Notes: a model not told the origin generated them from the letters alone. A stretch of DNA of 46,305 nucleotides from Oscillospiraceae bacterium (GCA_015064555.1 SVRZ01000020.1:1-46305), one strand, 5' to 3'; counted from the stretch's first letter, positions 31,009 to 42,400 are shown. Numbers and translations are program-made.

Positions 31009-31697
31009 CTTTTGTTTTGGGGTGTCCGGGGACCTGGGATTACGCATCAAAGTATCGCATTCGCGATACGATTCGTAATTTGCCGCGCAAGGCGGCAATG
31101 TAGCACCAGGATCACCGGTTCAAGTCCGGTCACCGGCTCCGGTAAAAGAGAGAACTTCGGTTTTCTCTTTTTCTTTTGTTTTGGGTGTCCGGGGACCTGG
31201 GATTACGCATCAAAGTATCGCATCCGCGATACGATTCGTAATTTGCCGCGCAAGGCGGCAATGTAGCACCAGGATCACCGGTTCAAGTCCGGTCACCGGC
31301 TCCGGTAAAAGAGAGAACTTCGGTTTTCTCTTTTTCTTTTGTTTTGGGGTGCCCGGGGACCTGGGATTACGCATCAAAGTATCGCATCCGCGATACGATT
31401 CGTAATTTGCCGCGCAAGGCGGCAATGTAGCACCAGGATCACCGGTTCAAGTCCGGTCACCAGCTCCAGTAAAAGAGAGAACTTCGGTTTTCTCTTTTTC
31501 TTTTGTTTTGGGGTGTCCGGGGACCTGGGATTACGCATCAAAGTATCGCATTCGCGATACGATTCGTAATTTGCCGCGCAAGGCGGCAATGTAGCACCAG
31601 GATCACCGGTTCAAGTCCGGTCACCGGCTCCGGTAAAAGAGAGAACTTCGGTTTTCTCTTTTTCTTTTGTTTCGGGGTACCCGGGGACCCGGGGAAT
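30979..31697 (+). repeat. Tandem 164-bp repeats containing tRNA-Thr fragments
   Basis: Four full units and a truncated fifth follow tRNA-Thr. The T-arm motif CGGTTCAAGTCCGGT recurs at 30951 (the real tRNA), 31116, 31279, 31443 and 31607. Each unit has the terminator hairpin, a spacer GGGGTGTCCGGGGACCTGGG, a hairpin GTATCGC-ATTC-GCGATAC enclosed by ATTACG/CGTAAT, the anticodon-loop piece GATTCGTAAT, a hairpin TTGCCGC-GCAAG-GCGGCAA, and then the 3' third of the tRNA. Units differ at only a few bases, some of which match the real tRNA (CAGCTCCA in the third copy). The D-arm and 5' acceptor strand are missing, so these are not working tRNA genes. Confidence 0.93.
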
Positions 31698-31698
31698 T

Positions 31699-31744
31699 AA
31701 GCCTTCCCCTTGGGGAAGGGGGACCACGCAGTGGTGGATGAGGT
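31699..31744. repeat. REP/MITE-like palindromic element
   Basis: AGCCTTCCCC-TT-GGGGAAGG followed by ACCACGCAGTGGT and GGATGAGG. This resembles a dispersed palindromic repeat often met in gut Clostridia (CCTTCCCC/GGGGAAGG, a second small hairpin, then GGATGAGG). It cuts off the fifth unit of the tandem array. Bases 31745-31897 behind it hold no recognisable gene. Confidence 0.65.
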
Positions 31745-31897
31745 ATTCCTGATCTATCGTCTTAAGGTTATCAGAAGATATAGATTTTGAGTAAAAATAC
31801 CTTACCAATTAAATTATACTACATATTATCCGAAAAATCAATAGGAAAAGAATATAAATATTTACATCTTTTTCAAAAAATGTAGTTCTAATGCAGT

Positions 31898-33388
31898 TTA
31901 TTCCTTCCATCCGAGGGAACGGGAGACCGCTCTGCGCCATTCCTTGACCTTCGACTCTCGCCAATCCTGACTCTTTTCGGGGTGAAAAACAACGTCGGTG
32001 GAACGATTTTTCTTTATATCATCGAGCGATTCATAGACACCGAGCGCAAGGCCGCACAGATATGCCGCGCCGAGCGCAGTTGTTTCAACGCAGACAGGGC
32101 GCTCGATATCAACGCCCAGAATATCTGCCTGGAATTGCATAAGCAGTCCGTTTGCCGATGCACCGCCGTCAACCTTGAGTCCGTTTATCTTTATGTCTGT
32201 GCTCTTTTCCATAAGGTCGATAACGTCGGAGGTCTGATATGCCATAGATTCGAGTGTGGCACGTATGATATGGTATTTACCTGTCGCACGAGTCAGACCG
32301 ATTATCATTCCGCGTGCATAGGGATCCCACCAAGGAGCGCCGAGTCCTGCGAATGCAGGCACTACTATAACACCGCCCGAATCTGGCACCTTTTTTGCAT
32401 AATATTCGCTGTCCTGAGCAGATTCTATGAGCTTGAGTCCATCTCTGAGCCACTGGATTGCCGCACCGCAGGCAAATACAGAGCCCTCAAGCGCGTAGTA
32501 AACCTTATCTCCGATGCCCCACGCTATAGTTGTAATAAGACCGTTTTCGGTCATATAGGGCTGCTCGCCCGTGTGCATAAGCAGGAATGCACCCGTGCCG
32601 TAGGTATTCTTCAGCTCGCCTGCGTTGAAGCAGCACTGACCGAATAGAGCCGCCTGCTGGTCACCCGCAACGCCGCCTATGGGAAGCTCTGCACCGAGTA
32701 TATCCCTGTCGGTATATCCGAATATCGAGGATGAAGGTCTGACCTCGGGGAGCATAGAGGAGGGAATTCCGAATAGCGAAAGAAGCTCATCATCCCATTT
32801 CAGCTCACGTATATTATAGAGCATGGTTCGAGATGCGTTACTGTAATCTGTCGCGTGGACCCTTCCGCCGGTAAGCTTCCAGATAAGCCAGCTATCCACA
32901 GTTCCGAATGCGAGCTCGCCGCGCTCGGCTCTTTCGCGCGCACCCTCAACGTTATCAAGTATCCATGCTACCTTTGTAGCAGAGAAGTACGGGTCTATGA
33001 GAAGTCCCGTTTTTTCCTTTATCATATCGCGCACACCGTTTTGTGAAAGAGCTTCGCAATAGTCGGCAGTTCTTCTGCATTGCCATACTATTGCATTATA
33101 TACAGGCTCGCCCGTAGCTTTGTCCCACACAATAGTGGTTTCTCTTTGATTGGTGATACCTATACCGTATATCTCGCTCCAGGATGCGCCTATTTTGAGA
33201 AGCGCCTCGGTTGCAACGCTTATCTGAGTTGACCATATCGTCATAGGATCGTGCTCAACCCAACCCTCACGAGGGAATATCTGAGCGAATTCGCGCTGAA
33301 CCATACTGACGATGCGTCCGTCCTTCTCGAAAAGAATGCATCGGGAGCTTGTGGTTCCCTGATCGAGAGCCATAATATATTTCTTCAT
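31898..33388 (-). CDS. glpK: Glycerol kinase
   Basis: 496 residues from the ATG at 33388 (GGAGG ten bases upstream); an ATG 18 bases earlier has no site. FGGY-family kinase that phosphorylates glycerol to glycerol 3-phosphate. The N-terminal DQGTTSSRC phosphate loop, the [13 protein letters not shown] and [11 protein letters not shown] segments, and [20 protein letters not shown] near the C-terminus are characteristic. Length is normal. No glpF or glpD lies next to it. Its mRNA start is not obvious; a terminator of the upstream ribosomal operon lies in the 88-base gap. Confidence 0.96.
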   Translation of the reverse strand: MKKYIMALDQGTTSSRCILFEKDGRIVSMVQREFAQIFPREGWVEHDPMTIWSTQISVATEALLKIGASWSEIYGIGITNQRETTIVWDKATGEPVYNAIVWQCRRTADYCEALSQNGVRDMIKEKTGLLIDPYFSATKVAWILDNVEGARERAERGELAFGTVDSWLIWKLTGGRVHATDYSNASRTMLYNIRELKWDDELLSLFGIPSSMLPEVRPSSSIFGYTDRDILGAELPIGGVAGDQQAALFGQCCFNAGELKNTYGTGAFLLMHTGEQPYMTENGLITTIAWGIGDKVYYALEGSVFACGAAIQWLRDGLKLIESAQDSEYYAKKVPDSGGVIVVPAFAGLGAPWWDPYARGMIIGLTRATGKYHIIRATLESMAYQTSDVIDLMEKSTDIKINGLKVDGGASANGLLMQFQADILGVDIERPVCVETTALGAAYLCGLALGVYESLDDIKKNRSTDVVFHPEKSQDWRESKVKEWRRAVSRSLGWKE

Positions 33389-33416
33389 ATGCCTGCCTCC
33401 AAGCATTTATTTTTTG

Positions 33417-33472
33417 TTAAAAAACAGGCTGTCACTTTGACTTTTTTTATTTTCGCCAAATCTGACAGCCTA
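33417..33472 (-). terminator. Terminator of the ylxM-ffh-rpsP-khpA operon
   Basis: On the minus strand AGGCTGTCA, a 28-base loop, TGACAGCCT, then GTTTTTT. Confidence 0.8.
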
Positions 33473-33476
33473 TTCT

Positions 33477-33710
33477 TTACTTGATTTCTACAGTGACGTG
33501 CTTACCGCAGGTATTTGCGGCTGCCTTCATAACCTGGCGTATCGCTTTAGCGATCTTACCGTGGCGGCCGATAACCATTCCGGTATCGTCCTCGGCAACA
33601 ACGAGAGTGAGCTCCACGTTATCTCCTTCAACGTTCTCAACGACGTTAACTGCATCGGGAGTATCAACTATCGCACGTGCAATGTCTGTGAGTAACTGCT
33701 TAAGATCCAT
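33477..33710 (-). CDS. khpA: KH-domain RNA-binding protein KhpA
   Basis: 77 residues from the ATG at 33710 (MDLKQLLTDIARAIVD). A single KH domain with the GXXG loop in VIGRHGKIAKAI. KhpA forms a dimer with KhpB in Firmicutes and binds many RNAs, affecting cell-wall and division genes. It follows rpsP by 16 bases, the usual order. The ribosome site (TAGGG) is weak, suggesting coupling to rpsP. Confidence 0.93.
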   Translation of the reverse strand: MDLKQLLTDIARAIVDTPDAVNVVENVEGDNVELTLVVAEDDTGMVIGRHGKIAKAIRQVMKAAANTCGKHVTVEIK

Positions 33711-33726
33711 TACAAGCCCTACCAAA

Positions 33727-33972
33727 TTAGTCAAGGATGTTGGACTTCTTAAGAAGTGCTCTTACAGTATCGGTAGGCTGAGCACCGTTTGCAAGCCACT
33801 TCTGAGCCTTCTCAGCATCGATCTTGATATCAGCGGGATCGGTGAGAGGATTGTAGTAACCGATCTCTTCGATGAACTTACCGTCACGGGGAGATCTCTC
33901 GTCTGCAACTACAACACGGTAGAAGGGAGTCTTCTTAGCTCCAAGTCTCTTAAGTCTGATTTTTACTGCCAT
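33727..33972 (-). CDS. rpsP: 30S ribosomal protein S16
   Basis: 81 residues from [11 protein letters not shown] at 33972 with GGAGG upstream; an in-frame ATG 15 bases earlier overlaps that site. The sequence [20 protein letters not shown] and [10 protein letters not shown] is diagnostic for S16. Third gene of the SRP-ribosomal operon. Confidence 0.98.
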   Translation of the reverse strand: MAVKIRLKRLGAKKTPFYRVVVADERSPRDGKFIEEIGYYNPLTDPADIKIDAEKAQKWLANGAQPTDTVRALLKKSNILD

Positions 33973-34031
33973 TGTTTTGTCCTCCAAAAAATGAAATTAT
34001 TTTATTTTTATTATTTTAATAATAAACCTTG

Positions 34032-35366
34032 TCAGAAGGGAAGCTTGAGACCACCGAGTCCGCGGCGCTTACCCATACCGCCTGTGAATTGCTTCATCAT
34101 CTTTTTCATCTGCTCGAATTGCTTGAGCAGGCGATTGACCTCCTCAACGCTCGTTCCCGAGCCGTCTGCGATGCGCTTTCTTCTTGATCCGTTGATTATA
34201 TCGGGCTTGTTGCGCTCCGCCTTGGTCATAGAAAGTATAATAGCCTCAATGCGTGCCATCTGCTTTTCGTCTATCTGCGCATCCTTGAGTGCCCCGGGCT
34301 TAACGCCGGGCATCATTCCGAGAATCTGATCGAGATTGCCCATCTTTTTGAGACTGTGCATCTGCTCAAGGAAATCATCGAGAGTGAAGGTCTGCTCGCG
34401 CATCTTACGCTCAAGCTCCTTGGCATTTTTCTCGTCGAATGCCGCCTCCGCCTTTTCTATAAGAGAGAGGATATCTCCCATACCGAGTATGCGCGATGCC
34501 ATTCTGTCGGGATGGAAGAGCTCAAGCGCATCCATCTTCTCGCCCGTACCGATAAACTTTATGGGCTTTCCTGTGATATACTTGACCGAGAGCGCCGCAC
34601 CGCCACGGGTGTCACCGTCTATCTTGGTAAGAACAACACCGGTTATATCAAGAAGGTCGTTGAATGACTTGGCAACGTTGACCGCGTCCTGACCTGTCAT
34701 GGCATCGACCACGAGCAGTATCTCGGATGGCTCAACCGTACCCTTTATGCGAACGAGCTCCTGCATCAGCTCCTCGTCTATATGCAGTCGTCCCGCCGTA
34801 TCTATTATAACCATATCGAGCGAGTTTTTCTTGGCATGCTCGATACCCGCCCTTGCTATTTCAACGGGCGAGATCTTCGTTCCCATCGAGAAAACGGGAA
34901 CCCCGACCGACTCACCGACGATCTTCAGCTGATCGACAGCGGCAGGTCTGTAAACGTCGCAGGCAACGAGCAAAGGACGCTTGCCCTTGCTTTTATACAT
35001 GTTTGCTATCTTACCTGCATGAGTGGTTTTACCGGCACCCTGAAGACCGACCATCATAATGACTGTAGGCGGCTTGGGGCTGATATTTATTTTAGGCGTC
35101 TCGCCGCCCATAAGGCTTATCAGCTCCTCGTTAACTATCTTAACGATCTGCTGAGCGGGAAGAAGGCTCTCGAGCACCGCCGATCCGACAGCGCGCTCGG
35201 TAACCGATTTTATAAATTCCTTAACTACCTTGAAATTAACGTCTGCCTCAAGAAGCGCAAGCTTTACCTCACGCATACCTTCCTTAACGTCTGCCTCGGT
35301 AAGCTTACCCTTGCTTCTGAATTTTTTAAAGGCGTTAGCCAATTTTTCCGTAAGACTCTGGAACAT
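34032..35366 (-). CDS. ffh: Signal recognition particle protein Ffh
   Basis: 444 residues. The SRP54 N-domain, a GTPase G-domain with G1 GLQGAGKTTH (108-117), DVYRPAA, DTAGR and TKIDGDTRGGAAL motifs, then the Met-rich M-domain (about 300-430) that binds signal peptides and the SRP RNA. It guides ribosomes making membrane proteins to FtsY. It lies 26 bases downstream of ylxM, its known partner gene. No SRP RNA gene is seen in this window. Confidence 0.98.
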   Translation of the reverse strand: MFQSLTEKLANAFKKFRSKGKLTEADVKEGMREVKLALLEADVNFKVVKEFIKSVTERAVGSAVLESLLPAQQIVKIVNEELISLMGGETPKINISPKPPTVIMMVGLQGAGKTTHAGKIANMYKSKGKRPLLVACDVYRPAAVDQLKIVGESVGVPVFSMGTKISPVEIARAGIEHAKKNSLDMVIIDTAGRLHIDEELMQELVRIKGTVEPSEILLVVDAMTGQDAVNVAKSFNDLLDITGVVLTKIDGDTRGGAALSVKYITGKPIKFIGTGEKMDALELFHPDRMASRILGMGDILSLIEKAEAAFDEKNAKELERKMREQTFTLDDFLEQMHSLKKMGNLDQILGMMPGVKPGALKDAQIDEKQMARIEAIILSMTKAERNKPDIINGSRRKRIADGSGTSVEEVNRLLKQFEQMKKMMKQFTGGMGKRRGLGGLKLPF

Positions 35367-35392
35367 ATTGACCTCCGTAAACTGAAATTAAA

Positions 35393-35737
35393 TTACTTAT
35401 CCTCAAGCCTGTCTGCGATCTCGCGTATTTCTCTGATGATATCGCAGCTCTCGCCCGATTCGAGGCGCGAGGCGATACCGTAAAGCTTATCTCTGAGCTC
35501 GGAGATCTCGGTATAATGCTGCGAAAGCCCCAGGCGCTCGTCAAGATGATCGAGCTGCTCCTCGCTCTTTTTGATAATGTGACGAACGCCCTGGCGCGAG
35601 ATATCCTCGCCATCGGCGATCTCGGATAACGAAAGGTCATCCTCGTAATAGGCTCGCATGATCGCTGCGGAGTGATCGTCAAGCAGGCTCCCATAAACGT
35701 CGAGCAAATATGAATATTTCATATTTTTTTCAAACAT
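35393..35737 (-). CDS. ylxM: YlxM, SRP-associated HTH protein
   Basis: 114 residues. A sigma-70 region-4-like helix-turn-helix (LSLSEIADGEDISRQGVRHI) followed by a coiled-coil-like helix, ending in the usual charged tail. YlxM stimulates SRP function in streptococci. The start at 35737 is chosen because GGGAG precedes it; a second in-frame ATG at 35722 has no site. First gene of the operon. Confidence 0.93.
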   Translation of the reverse strand: MFEKNMKYSYLLDVYGSLLDDHSAAIMRAYYEDDLSLSEIADGEDISRQGVRHIIKKSEEQLDHLDERLGLSQHYTEISELRDKLYGIASRLESGESCDIIREIREIADRLEDK

Positions 35738-35788
35738 AAGTCACTTTTCTCCCGGTCGATCATATGCTGTAAAGTAATTTGCTTTACA

Positions 35789-35817
35789 AGTATAACATAT
35801 ACAGAATGAATTGTCAA
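35789..35817 (-). promoter_or_regulatory. Promoter of the ylxM-ffh-rpsP-khpA operon
   Basis: Minus strand TTGACA (35817-35812), 17-base spacer, TATACT (35794-35789). A small hairpin (GTAAAG/CTTTAC) lies at the expected start of the transcript. Confidence 0.88.
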
Positions 35818-35870
35818 TAGGGAAGGGAAAATTAATTTGAAAAAATATTCGAATTTTTTGAAAAAAGGTA

Positions 35871-35899
35871 TTGCTTTTTTGAAAACTCTGTGATACAAT
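35871..35899 (+). promoter_or_regulatory. Promoter of rpsT
   Basis: TTGCTT (35871-35876), 17-base spacer, TACAAT (35894-35899), giving a leader of about 100 bases. Confidence 0.75.
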
Positions 35900-35914
35900 A
35901 TATTGGTATAAAAA

Positions 35915-35985
35915 TGTGGCTAGGTTGCAGTGAGATCATTGATGGACCCTCTCAGCCGTTAAGATGGAGCTTGCAACGGTCGCTT
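35915..35985 (+). promoter_or_regulatory. Structured rpsT leader
   Basis: GTTGCA near 35925 can pair with TGCAAC near 35973, bringing the ends of a GC-rich leader together; GAGATC/GACCC... segments lie inside. A structured leader in front of a ribosomal protein gene often serves autoregulation, but I do not recognise a named leader family. Confidence 0.45.
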
Positions 35986-36007
35986 TTAAAAATTAAAGGA
36001 GACTGAA

Positions 36008-36271
36008 ATGGCTAATATCAAATCCGCTAAGAAGCGTATACTTGTTAACCGCACTAAGGCACTTCGCAATCAGATGCAGAAGAGCCAGCTCAAGACCTTC
36101 ATGAAGAAGTTCAATGCTGCAGTTGCTGCAGGTGACAAGGCTGCTGCTCAGGAGCTTTATCCTGTAGTAGTAAAGAAGATCGACCAGGCAGTTGTTCGCG
36201 GAATCCTTCATAAGAACAATGCTGCTCACAAGAAGTCGGCTCTTACGCTTAAGCTCAACGCAATGGCTTAA
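36008..36271 (+). CDS. rpsT: 30S ribosomal protein S20
   Basis: 87 residues beginning MANIKSAKKRILVNRTKALR, AAAGGAG before the ATG. Highly basic and helical, with the C-terminal GILHKNNAAHKKSALTLKLN typical of S20. Codons are strongly biased, as in highly expressed genes (AAG, GCT, CTT). It is transcribed alone from its own promoter, with a terminator directly behind. Confidence 0.98.
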   Translation: MANIKSAKKRILVNRTKALRNQMQKSQLKTFMKKFNAAVAAGDKAAAQELYPVVVKKIDQAVVRGILHKNNAAHKKSALTLKLNAMA

Positions 36272-36290
36272 TTCAAAATTAAAGATATAA

Positions 36291-36330
36291 GACCCGGTGT
36301 GCTTAACCCACACTCCGGGCCTTTTTCTTT
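36291..36330 (+). terminator. Intrinsic terminator of rpsT
   Basis: CCCGGTGTG and CACACTCCGGG around a short loop, followed by CTTTTTCTTTTTT. Confidence 0.92.
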
Positions 36331-36429
36331 TTTAAAGCATGAGGTCGATGCAGCAGCAGGGAACACCCGATGCCGCACCGACCTTTATTTTGTTTTGTTT
36401 ACCTTTTATAATGTAGATTGCTTGAGAGA

Positions 36430-39400
36430 TTACGATACGCTTACGTAGACGGTTCCGACGTCTGTGGGCTCGTTCATTCTTACCCTGAGATACACCGTAT
36501 CTCCCTTTTCAATCTGATATCCCATGCTTATGTGAAGATCGTATCCGTTTATTAGCTCATGCTTTTTCGAGGAGTACAGGGATGCAAATATGGTAGATGA
36601 GCCGCTCAAGCTAAACGTGTAATAGCTTGATTCATCTGCGGTGAAGCTGAAGAATACGTACTCTCCGGCTGTATCGATATCAGCCTCCAGCGAGCATCCG
36701 ATAGACAATGTGTAAGCATTCTCGAAGGATGAGCCGAGAAGAGCATACTCCTCCTCGGTAAGCCATTTTGCATAGAGGGTATTCGCGTTTGCCGAATAAT
36801 ATACTTTGTTTACGGGATAACCGGCAAATTCCGCATTATCATACCATCCGCCGAAATACCATCCGTCCTTTTCGGGTGTGGGAAGAGTGATCGGCATATC
36901 AGATTCGATAGGCGGGATAGTATTCTCGCTGTCGGTAATAAACGTATAGATATGCTTATTGCCGTCGTAATCGCCGAATGTGGACAGATCGTATGAATTC
37001 TCACCGTAATGCGTTACGGTATCGGGGTGAACCAATCCGAATACGGTGACTCCTTCTTCTGTAAGCCGACCTGTATTAACGCAATTTGTAACAGTCACGG
37101 TTGCGCCCGGGATCTTTTTGCCTATCAGTCCTCTTGCATGCGCAAATCCAACCGTGGATGAAGCAGAGATATTACCGCTATTCGCGGAGCCTGTGATGGA
37201 TGACGGAATGTTAGTGCCAACCTGTCCGAACAGACCGCCGGCATACGTCGTGGCATAGGGGATTCCCAATGCGCTTACGTCACCGCTGTTTACAGAGTCT
37301 GTAATATCCGAGCAGCTCGCAGCTCCGATAAGACCGCCTGCCAATACATCACAGGTGATGTCTGTTACCTTCGAGATCACAGTACCCGTATTTCTGCAGT
37401 TCTTGACGGTTGCGTCATATGCATCACCTATCAGACCACCTGTGATTGGGTTGCCATTCGCCGAAGCAGAGGACACCTTACCGCCGTTTGAAGAGTCGGC
37501 AATCGTGATATGAGTATCCGTCGCCTCACCCACAAGACCTCCGCTCCTTGCAGTACCGCTTGCATTGACTGTAACATTGCCGATATTCGAGGATCCTTCG
37601 ATAACTGTTTCGCTTTCACACTGGCCGATAATACCGCCGGTATACACAAAGCTGTTCAGTGCTTGAGTTGCGGTTATATCGCCACTGTTGGATGAGTTGA
37701 GTATGCTTGCATATTCGGCATCCAAGCTTCCGTTCTTGCCCACAAGTCCTCCGGCTGCCAGTATATAACCTCCGGTAACGGTGATAAATCCGCTGTTTGT
37801 ACAGTCGGTAACGGTAATTGCTCCGCCATATCCTGCAATGCCGCCTACCGTGAGATTATTTGTTGTTGTAACGTTGATATTACCGGTGTTCTCGCAGTTG
37901 TTGAAGCTTACTGTAAAGCTTCTGGCGATAAGTCCTCCTGCGTATGTATCAGCGTGAGTGTCAATGGTAATATCACCGCTGTTACGGCAGTTGTTAAGCA
38001 CTGCATTTTCAGAATCTCCGCCAAGACCGCCGGCGAAGGAATATGCTGAGGTTTTGGAGAATGTGCTGATTTTTCCTTCATTCGTGCAGCTCTTGAATAC
38101 GGCATTTTCGGAATTTCCGACAAGGCCGCCGGAGGATCCGGAGCCACCGGACTCTGAATTGATATCTCCAAGGTTATGGCAATCCTTAAAATCTACAGCT
38201 TTGGAATCTCCGACAAGACCGCCCGCCACAGATCCTACCGCTCCGGACACCGCATTGACGTTGCCGCTGTTAGTGCATTCCTTAAGATTCAGCGCAGATG
38301 CGCAGTAGGCTATACCAATGGCGCCGCCCGCATATGCGGATTCATTTTCGGCACGAGCGGTAACCGTACCGCTGTTTGAAGAGTCGGTGATATTTATTTC
38401 TTTGACGTCCACGCCTATGCTTCCGCAGATGCCTCCGGCTCTCGCATCGGAGTTAGTGACGCTTGCGGTTATATTACCGCTGTTTGTACAAGAGGTTATT
38501 ACGAAAACAGATGTGCCTGAGCAACCTATTAATCCGCCCGCAAAGGCAAGATCGGTCGCAATAGCGGTAACGTCGCCGCTGTTATGCGAATTTGTAATAG
38601 ATAGTTCTGTTCCTGCCCTAATAATGCCTATAAGTCCGCCTGCGATATTACCGCTGACGTTAGCATTATTGGTAGAGTTTACAACTCTGACGGGGGGATA
38701 AAGAGCTGAGTGCCATCCTGCTTCGCCTATCATTCCGCCCGCGGTTTCTGCGCTGATGCCTCCGCTTGACTCGGAGTCCGTGATAAGCAGCTCATGATTT
38801 GCCAGACCGATAAATCCGCCCGCGAAGGAAGCTGCATTTCCGGATACTGTGATCATTATCTCGGCATTCTTGATCTCACAGTTCTTTATAAATGCTTTGT
38901 CTGTCGCTTGTGCAATAAGTCCGCCGAAATATGCGACACTCCAACCGTCACCGGTTGTGGCATTCAGCGTAGCACGTACGTAGGGATCGACAATATTGAG
39001 ATCTTCGATAATACCGTCGCCTTCCGAGAAGAGACCGAGAGATATATTGGAGTTTTCCACCGTCTTAACGAAGGACATATTCTTGATTGAATATCCCTTT
39101 CCGTTTAATACACCGTGGAATATGTTGCCCTGCCATTCGATTCCGTCGAGGTCGATATCATTCTTAAGCTCGTAATAACGGTGACCGTACATATTCTTAA
39201 GATCATCCGGAGTTGATATATATACGATCTCATCCGAGCAAGTGCGGAATACGTTTGCGGTATTATTAACGTCGGCTATATCCACTTCCTTTGAAATATA
39301 TTCATTATGATAGGATATATCCGATATCGAAATCTGAGGGGACCATCCTGTCCAAGGATCATAGGGATTCTCGCAGGGACGGTAATATCTGTTATCGTCA

Positions 39401-42400
39401 AGCTTTATGAAATCCGAAGAGATAAGACTGTCTACCGTATATCCTGTGGGATTGCTTAAGGTTACGAGAAGGTTTATCTTTTCTGAGGGGAATACCCACG
39501 AGCCGTTCTCAAATACCTCAAAATCCTCATTTACGTACTCGACGGAAAGAACGTCAACTCTTCCGTTGATGAATACGTTATCAGCAATTTCGCTTACGGG
39601 CTTGACCGAGAGAGAGGTGCTGTCGATCCTTGCATTCAGGCTATCCACCTTAAGGTAGGTATCTCCGCCTCCGAATTGTCCTTTGTAGACGATATCAACC
39701 GATATCTGAGTATTTGAGGACTGACTTACACTGTAGGTCTCGCCGTTGATAACAACAGATTCAACAGTCATACCAAGGGGGTTATCGAGCTTGACTGACA
39801 TAACTATTGTGTCGCCCTCGGAAACCGCAGAGGTATTTCTTATCTTGCATTCGGTAACGTCGATATAGGGAAGCGTCTTATAGCTCTTATCAGATGTTGC
39901 CGTTTGCTCACCGTTACCGTCGTGCAGGTCATAGCTGAAGGTGAATCTCACCGTGTAACCGGTATAGTAGGAGAGGGAAGAGAAGTCGATTTTCTTATCC
40001 GTTCCTTCCTTTATAAGAGTATCGCCCTGATAAAGCTCAACCTTGTAGGAGGAAAGAATACCGTCCGCATCGGTGATATCGTAGTCTGCCTTGATGCTGT
40101 CGGGAGTTATGCTTTCATTCTTTACAGTGAAGGTGGGCACAGCCTTAGCCACGGTCTTCGCGGTAAGCTCCTTGGTAAGAGTCTGCGCACCGTTTCCATC
40201 ATTAAGATCGTATGAATAAGTAACCCTTACTGTGTACGCGTTGTCGGAAAGAAGATCTTTAATCTGAAGCGAGGTGAGCTTTTCAAGCTCCTTTACTACC
40301 TCGCCGCCGTGAATAAGCTCGATCTTGGTAATTGAACCTACCTTGTCGGTATCGGTAACGCTTACCGTGAAATCAAGATTATCCTGTCCCTTTGCGGTGT
40401 TCGTAATAATAAAGCTTGGTGCTGCTTTGGAAAGAGTAGTGATAACAAGCTCTTCGGTAACGGTTTTGTCGCCTGTGCCGTCGTTAAGGTTATAGACGTA
40501 TGTGACCTTAACGGTATAGGCATTGTTTGAGAGAAGTCCTGCGAATGCTCTCTGATCAAGAGAATCGGCAACTATCGTGCCATTCTTGTGAACAAGCTCT
40601 ATCTTTGTAACCGTGCCGACGTTATCCTTGTCGCTCTCGGTAATATTGAAGCCGAGAGAGGTCTGCGTCTTTTCGGGGGCATTTACCGAAATTTCGGGTA
40701 CAGCCTTAGCGTCCGTCTTAGCGGTGATCTCCTTTGTGATAGTCTGTGTACCCTTACCGTCATTAAGATCGTAGGTGTAAGTGACTCTGAGTATGTACTC
40801 ATTATCCGAGAGAAGATCGGTGATCTTATGAGAGGTAAGATTTCCGAGGATAGTAATCACCTCACCGCGAATAAGCTCAACCTTTGTTATTGCACCAACC
40901 TTATCGGTATCGGTAACGCTTACCGTGAAATCAAGGCTATCCTGTCCCTTTGCGGTATTGGTCATGCTGATTTCGGGCACGGTCCTGGCATCCGTCTTCG
41001 CGGCAAGCTCTTTCGTAAGAGTTTTTGCACCCATGCCGTCATTCAGATCATAGGTGTACGTAACTCTTACCGTGTATTCATTGTCTGAAAGAAGATCGGT
41101 TAACTTGTGAGAGGTGAGCTTTTCAAGCTCCTTTACTACCTCACCGCCGTGAATAAGCTCAACCTTGGTAATAGCACCTACCTTGTCGGTATCGGTAACG
41201 CCTATAGAGAAATCAAGGCTATCCTGTCCCTTTGAGGTATTTGTAATATTAAAATCGGGCGTTTCCTTTGCAAGCGTGTTTATGGCAAGCTCGCACGTTA
41301 TCGTCTTATCTCCCGTACCGTCGTTAAGATTATAAACGTATGTCACCCTGACGGTGTAGGTATTGTTGGAAAGAAGATTTTCAAATGCTCTCTGCTCGGT
41401 CGATTGCGCCGTAACGGTGCCGCTCTTATGAAGGAGCTCTATTTTCGCAATCGCGCCTATGCTATCGGCATCATTTTCGAAGATGCCGAAGCTTACACCA
41501 GTCTTGGTCGCATTCGGCGTATCAAGCGATATCTCAGGCACAGCCTTTGGCAGGGTATTTACGTATATCTCTCTTACGATTGATTGAGTGCCTCTGCCAT
41601 TGTTGAGATCGTAGGTGTAGGTAATTCTTACCGTATAAGTATTATCCGAAAGAAGTCCCGAAAATTCTCTTGTACCGGTACTGTCGGCAGTGATATTTCC
41701 ATTTGCATGGATAAGCTCTATCTTTGCAAGCTCGCCGACGTTATCCTCGTCGCTTTCGGTGACGGCAAATCCGATGCTCGTCTGCGTGGAGGATGGAGTA
41801 TGCACCGAAATTTCGGGCATGGTCTTAGGATAGGTTTGTATGTCTGCCGTTCTCTCAACGTATTCGATTCCGTTTCCTTCGTTGAGATCGTATGCATAGA
41901 TCACCTTAACGGTGTAACAGGTATCCGAGAGGATTCCTGAGAATCCCTTGCAGCCGGCATCGGTAGAATAGGTAACGACGTCGCCGTCCTTAATAAGCTC
42001 AATGCGCTCGATACGACCGATCTCGTTTACGTCAACTATACCGAGGGTAAAGCTTACCGAGTCCTTTGTTCTGTCGGTGCTCTCAAAGATCACGCTCGGC
42101 TTTGCCATAGCGGTAGTCCTTATCCTGATATCTCTTTGCTCGGTCTTGTCGCCGTTGCCGTCACCGAGGTTGTAAACGTAGGTGACCTTGACCGTGTATT
42201 CGGTATTCGAGAGCAGTCCTTGGAACTCTCTTACCTCGGTGTCAGACGCCGTACTGACAAGTCTTTCTCCAAGATAGAGCTCGATTTTTGTGATACTGCC
42301 TATATTGCTTGTATCGCTTTCCTCTATGCTGAAGCCTACCGAGGTCACCGTCTGAGTGCCGCCGGATATGTTGATATAAGGAATATTATTTTCCTTGGTT

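Noticed and set aside
31021-31690. Four extra tRNA-Thr genes
   Set aside because: Each unit has the T-arm and 3' acceptor strand but no D-arm and no matching 5' acceptor strand. Hairpins interrupt the anticodon region.
30892-31700. Overlapping 65-124 codon frames (ITGSSPVTGSGKRENFGF repeats)
   Set aside because: They arise from the 164-base tandem repeats and run through tRNA-like and terminator sequence on both strands.
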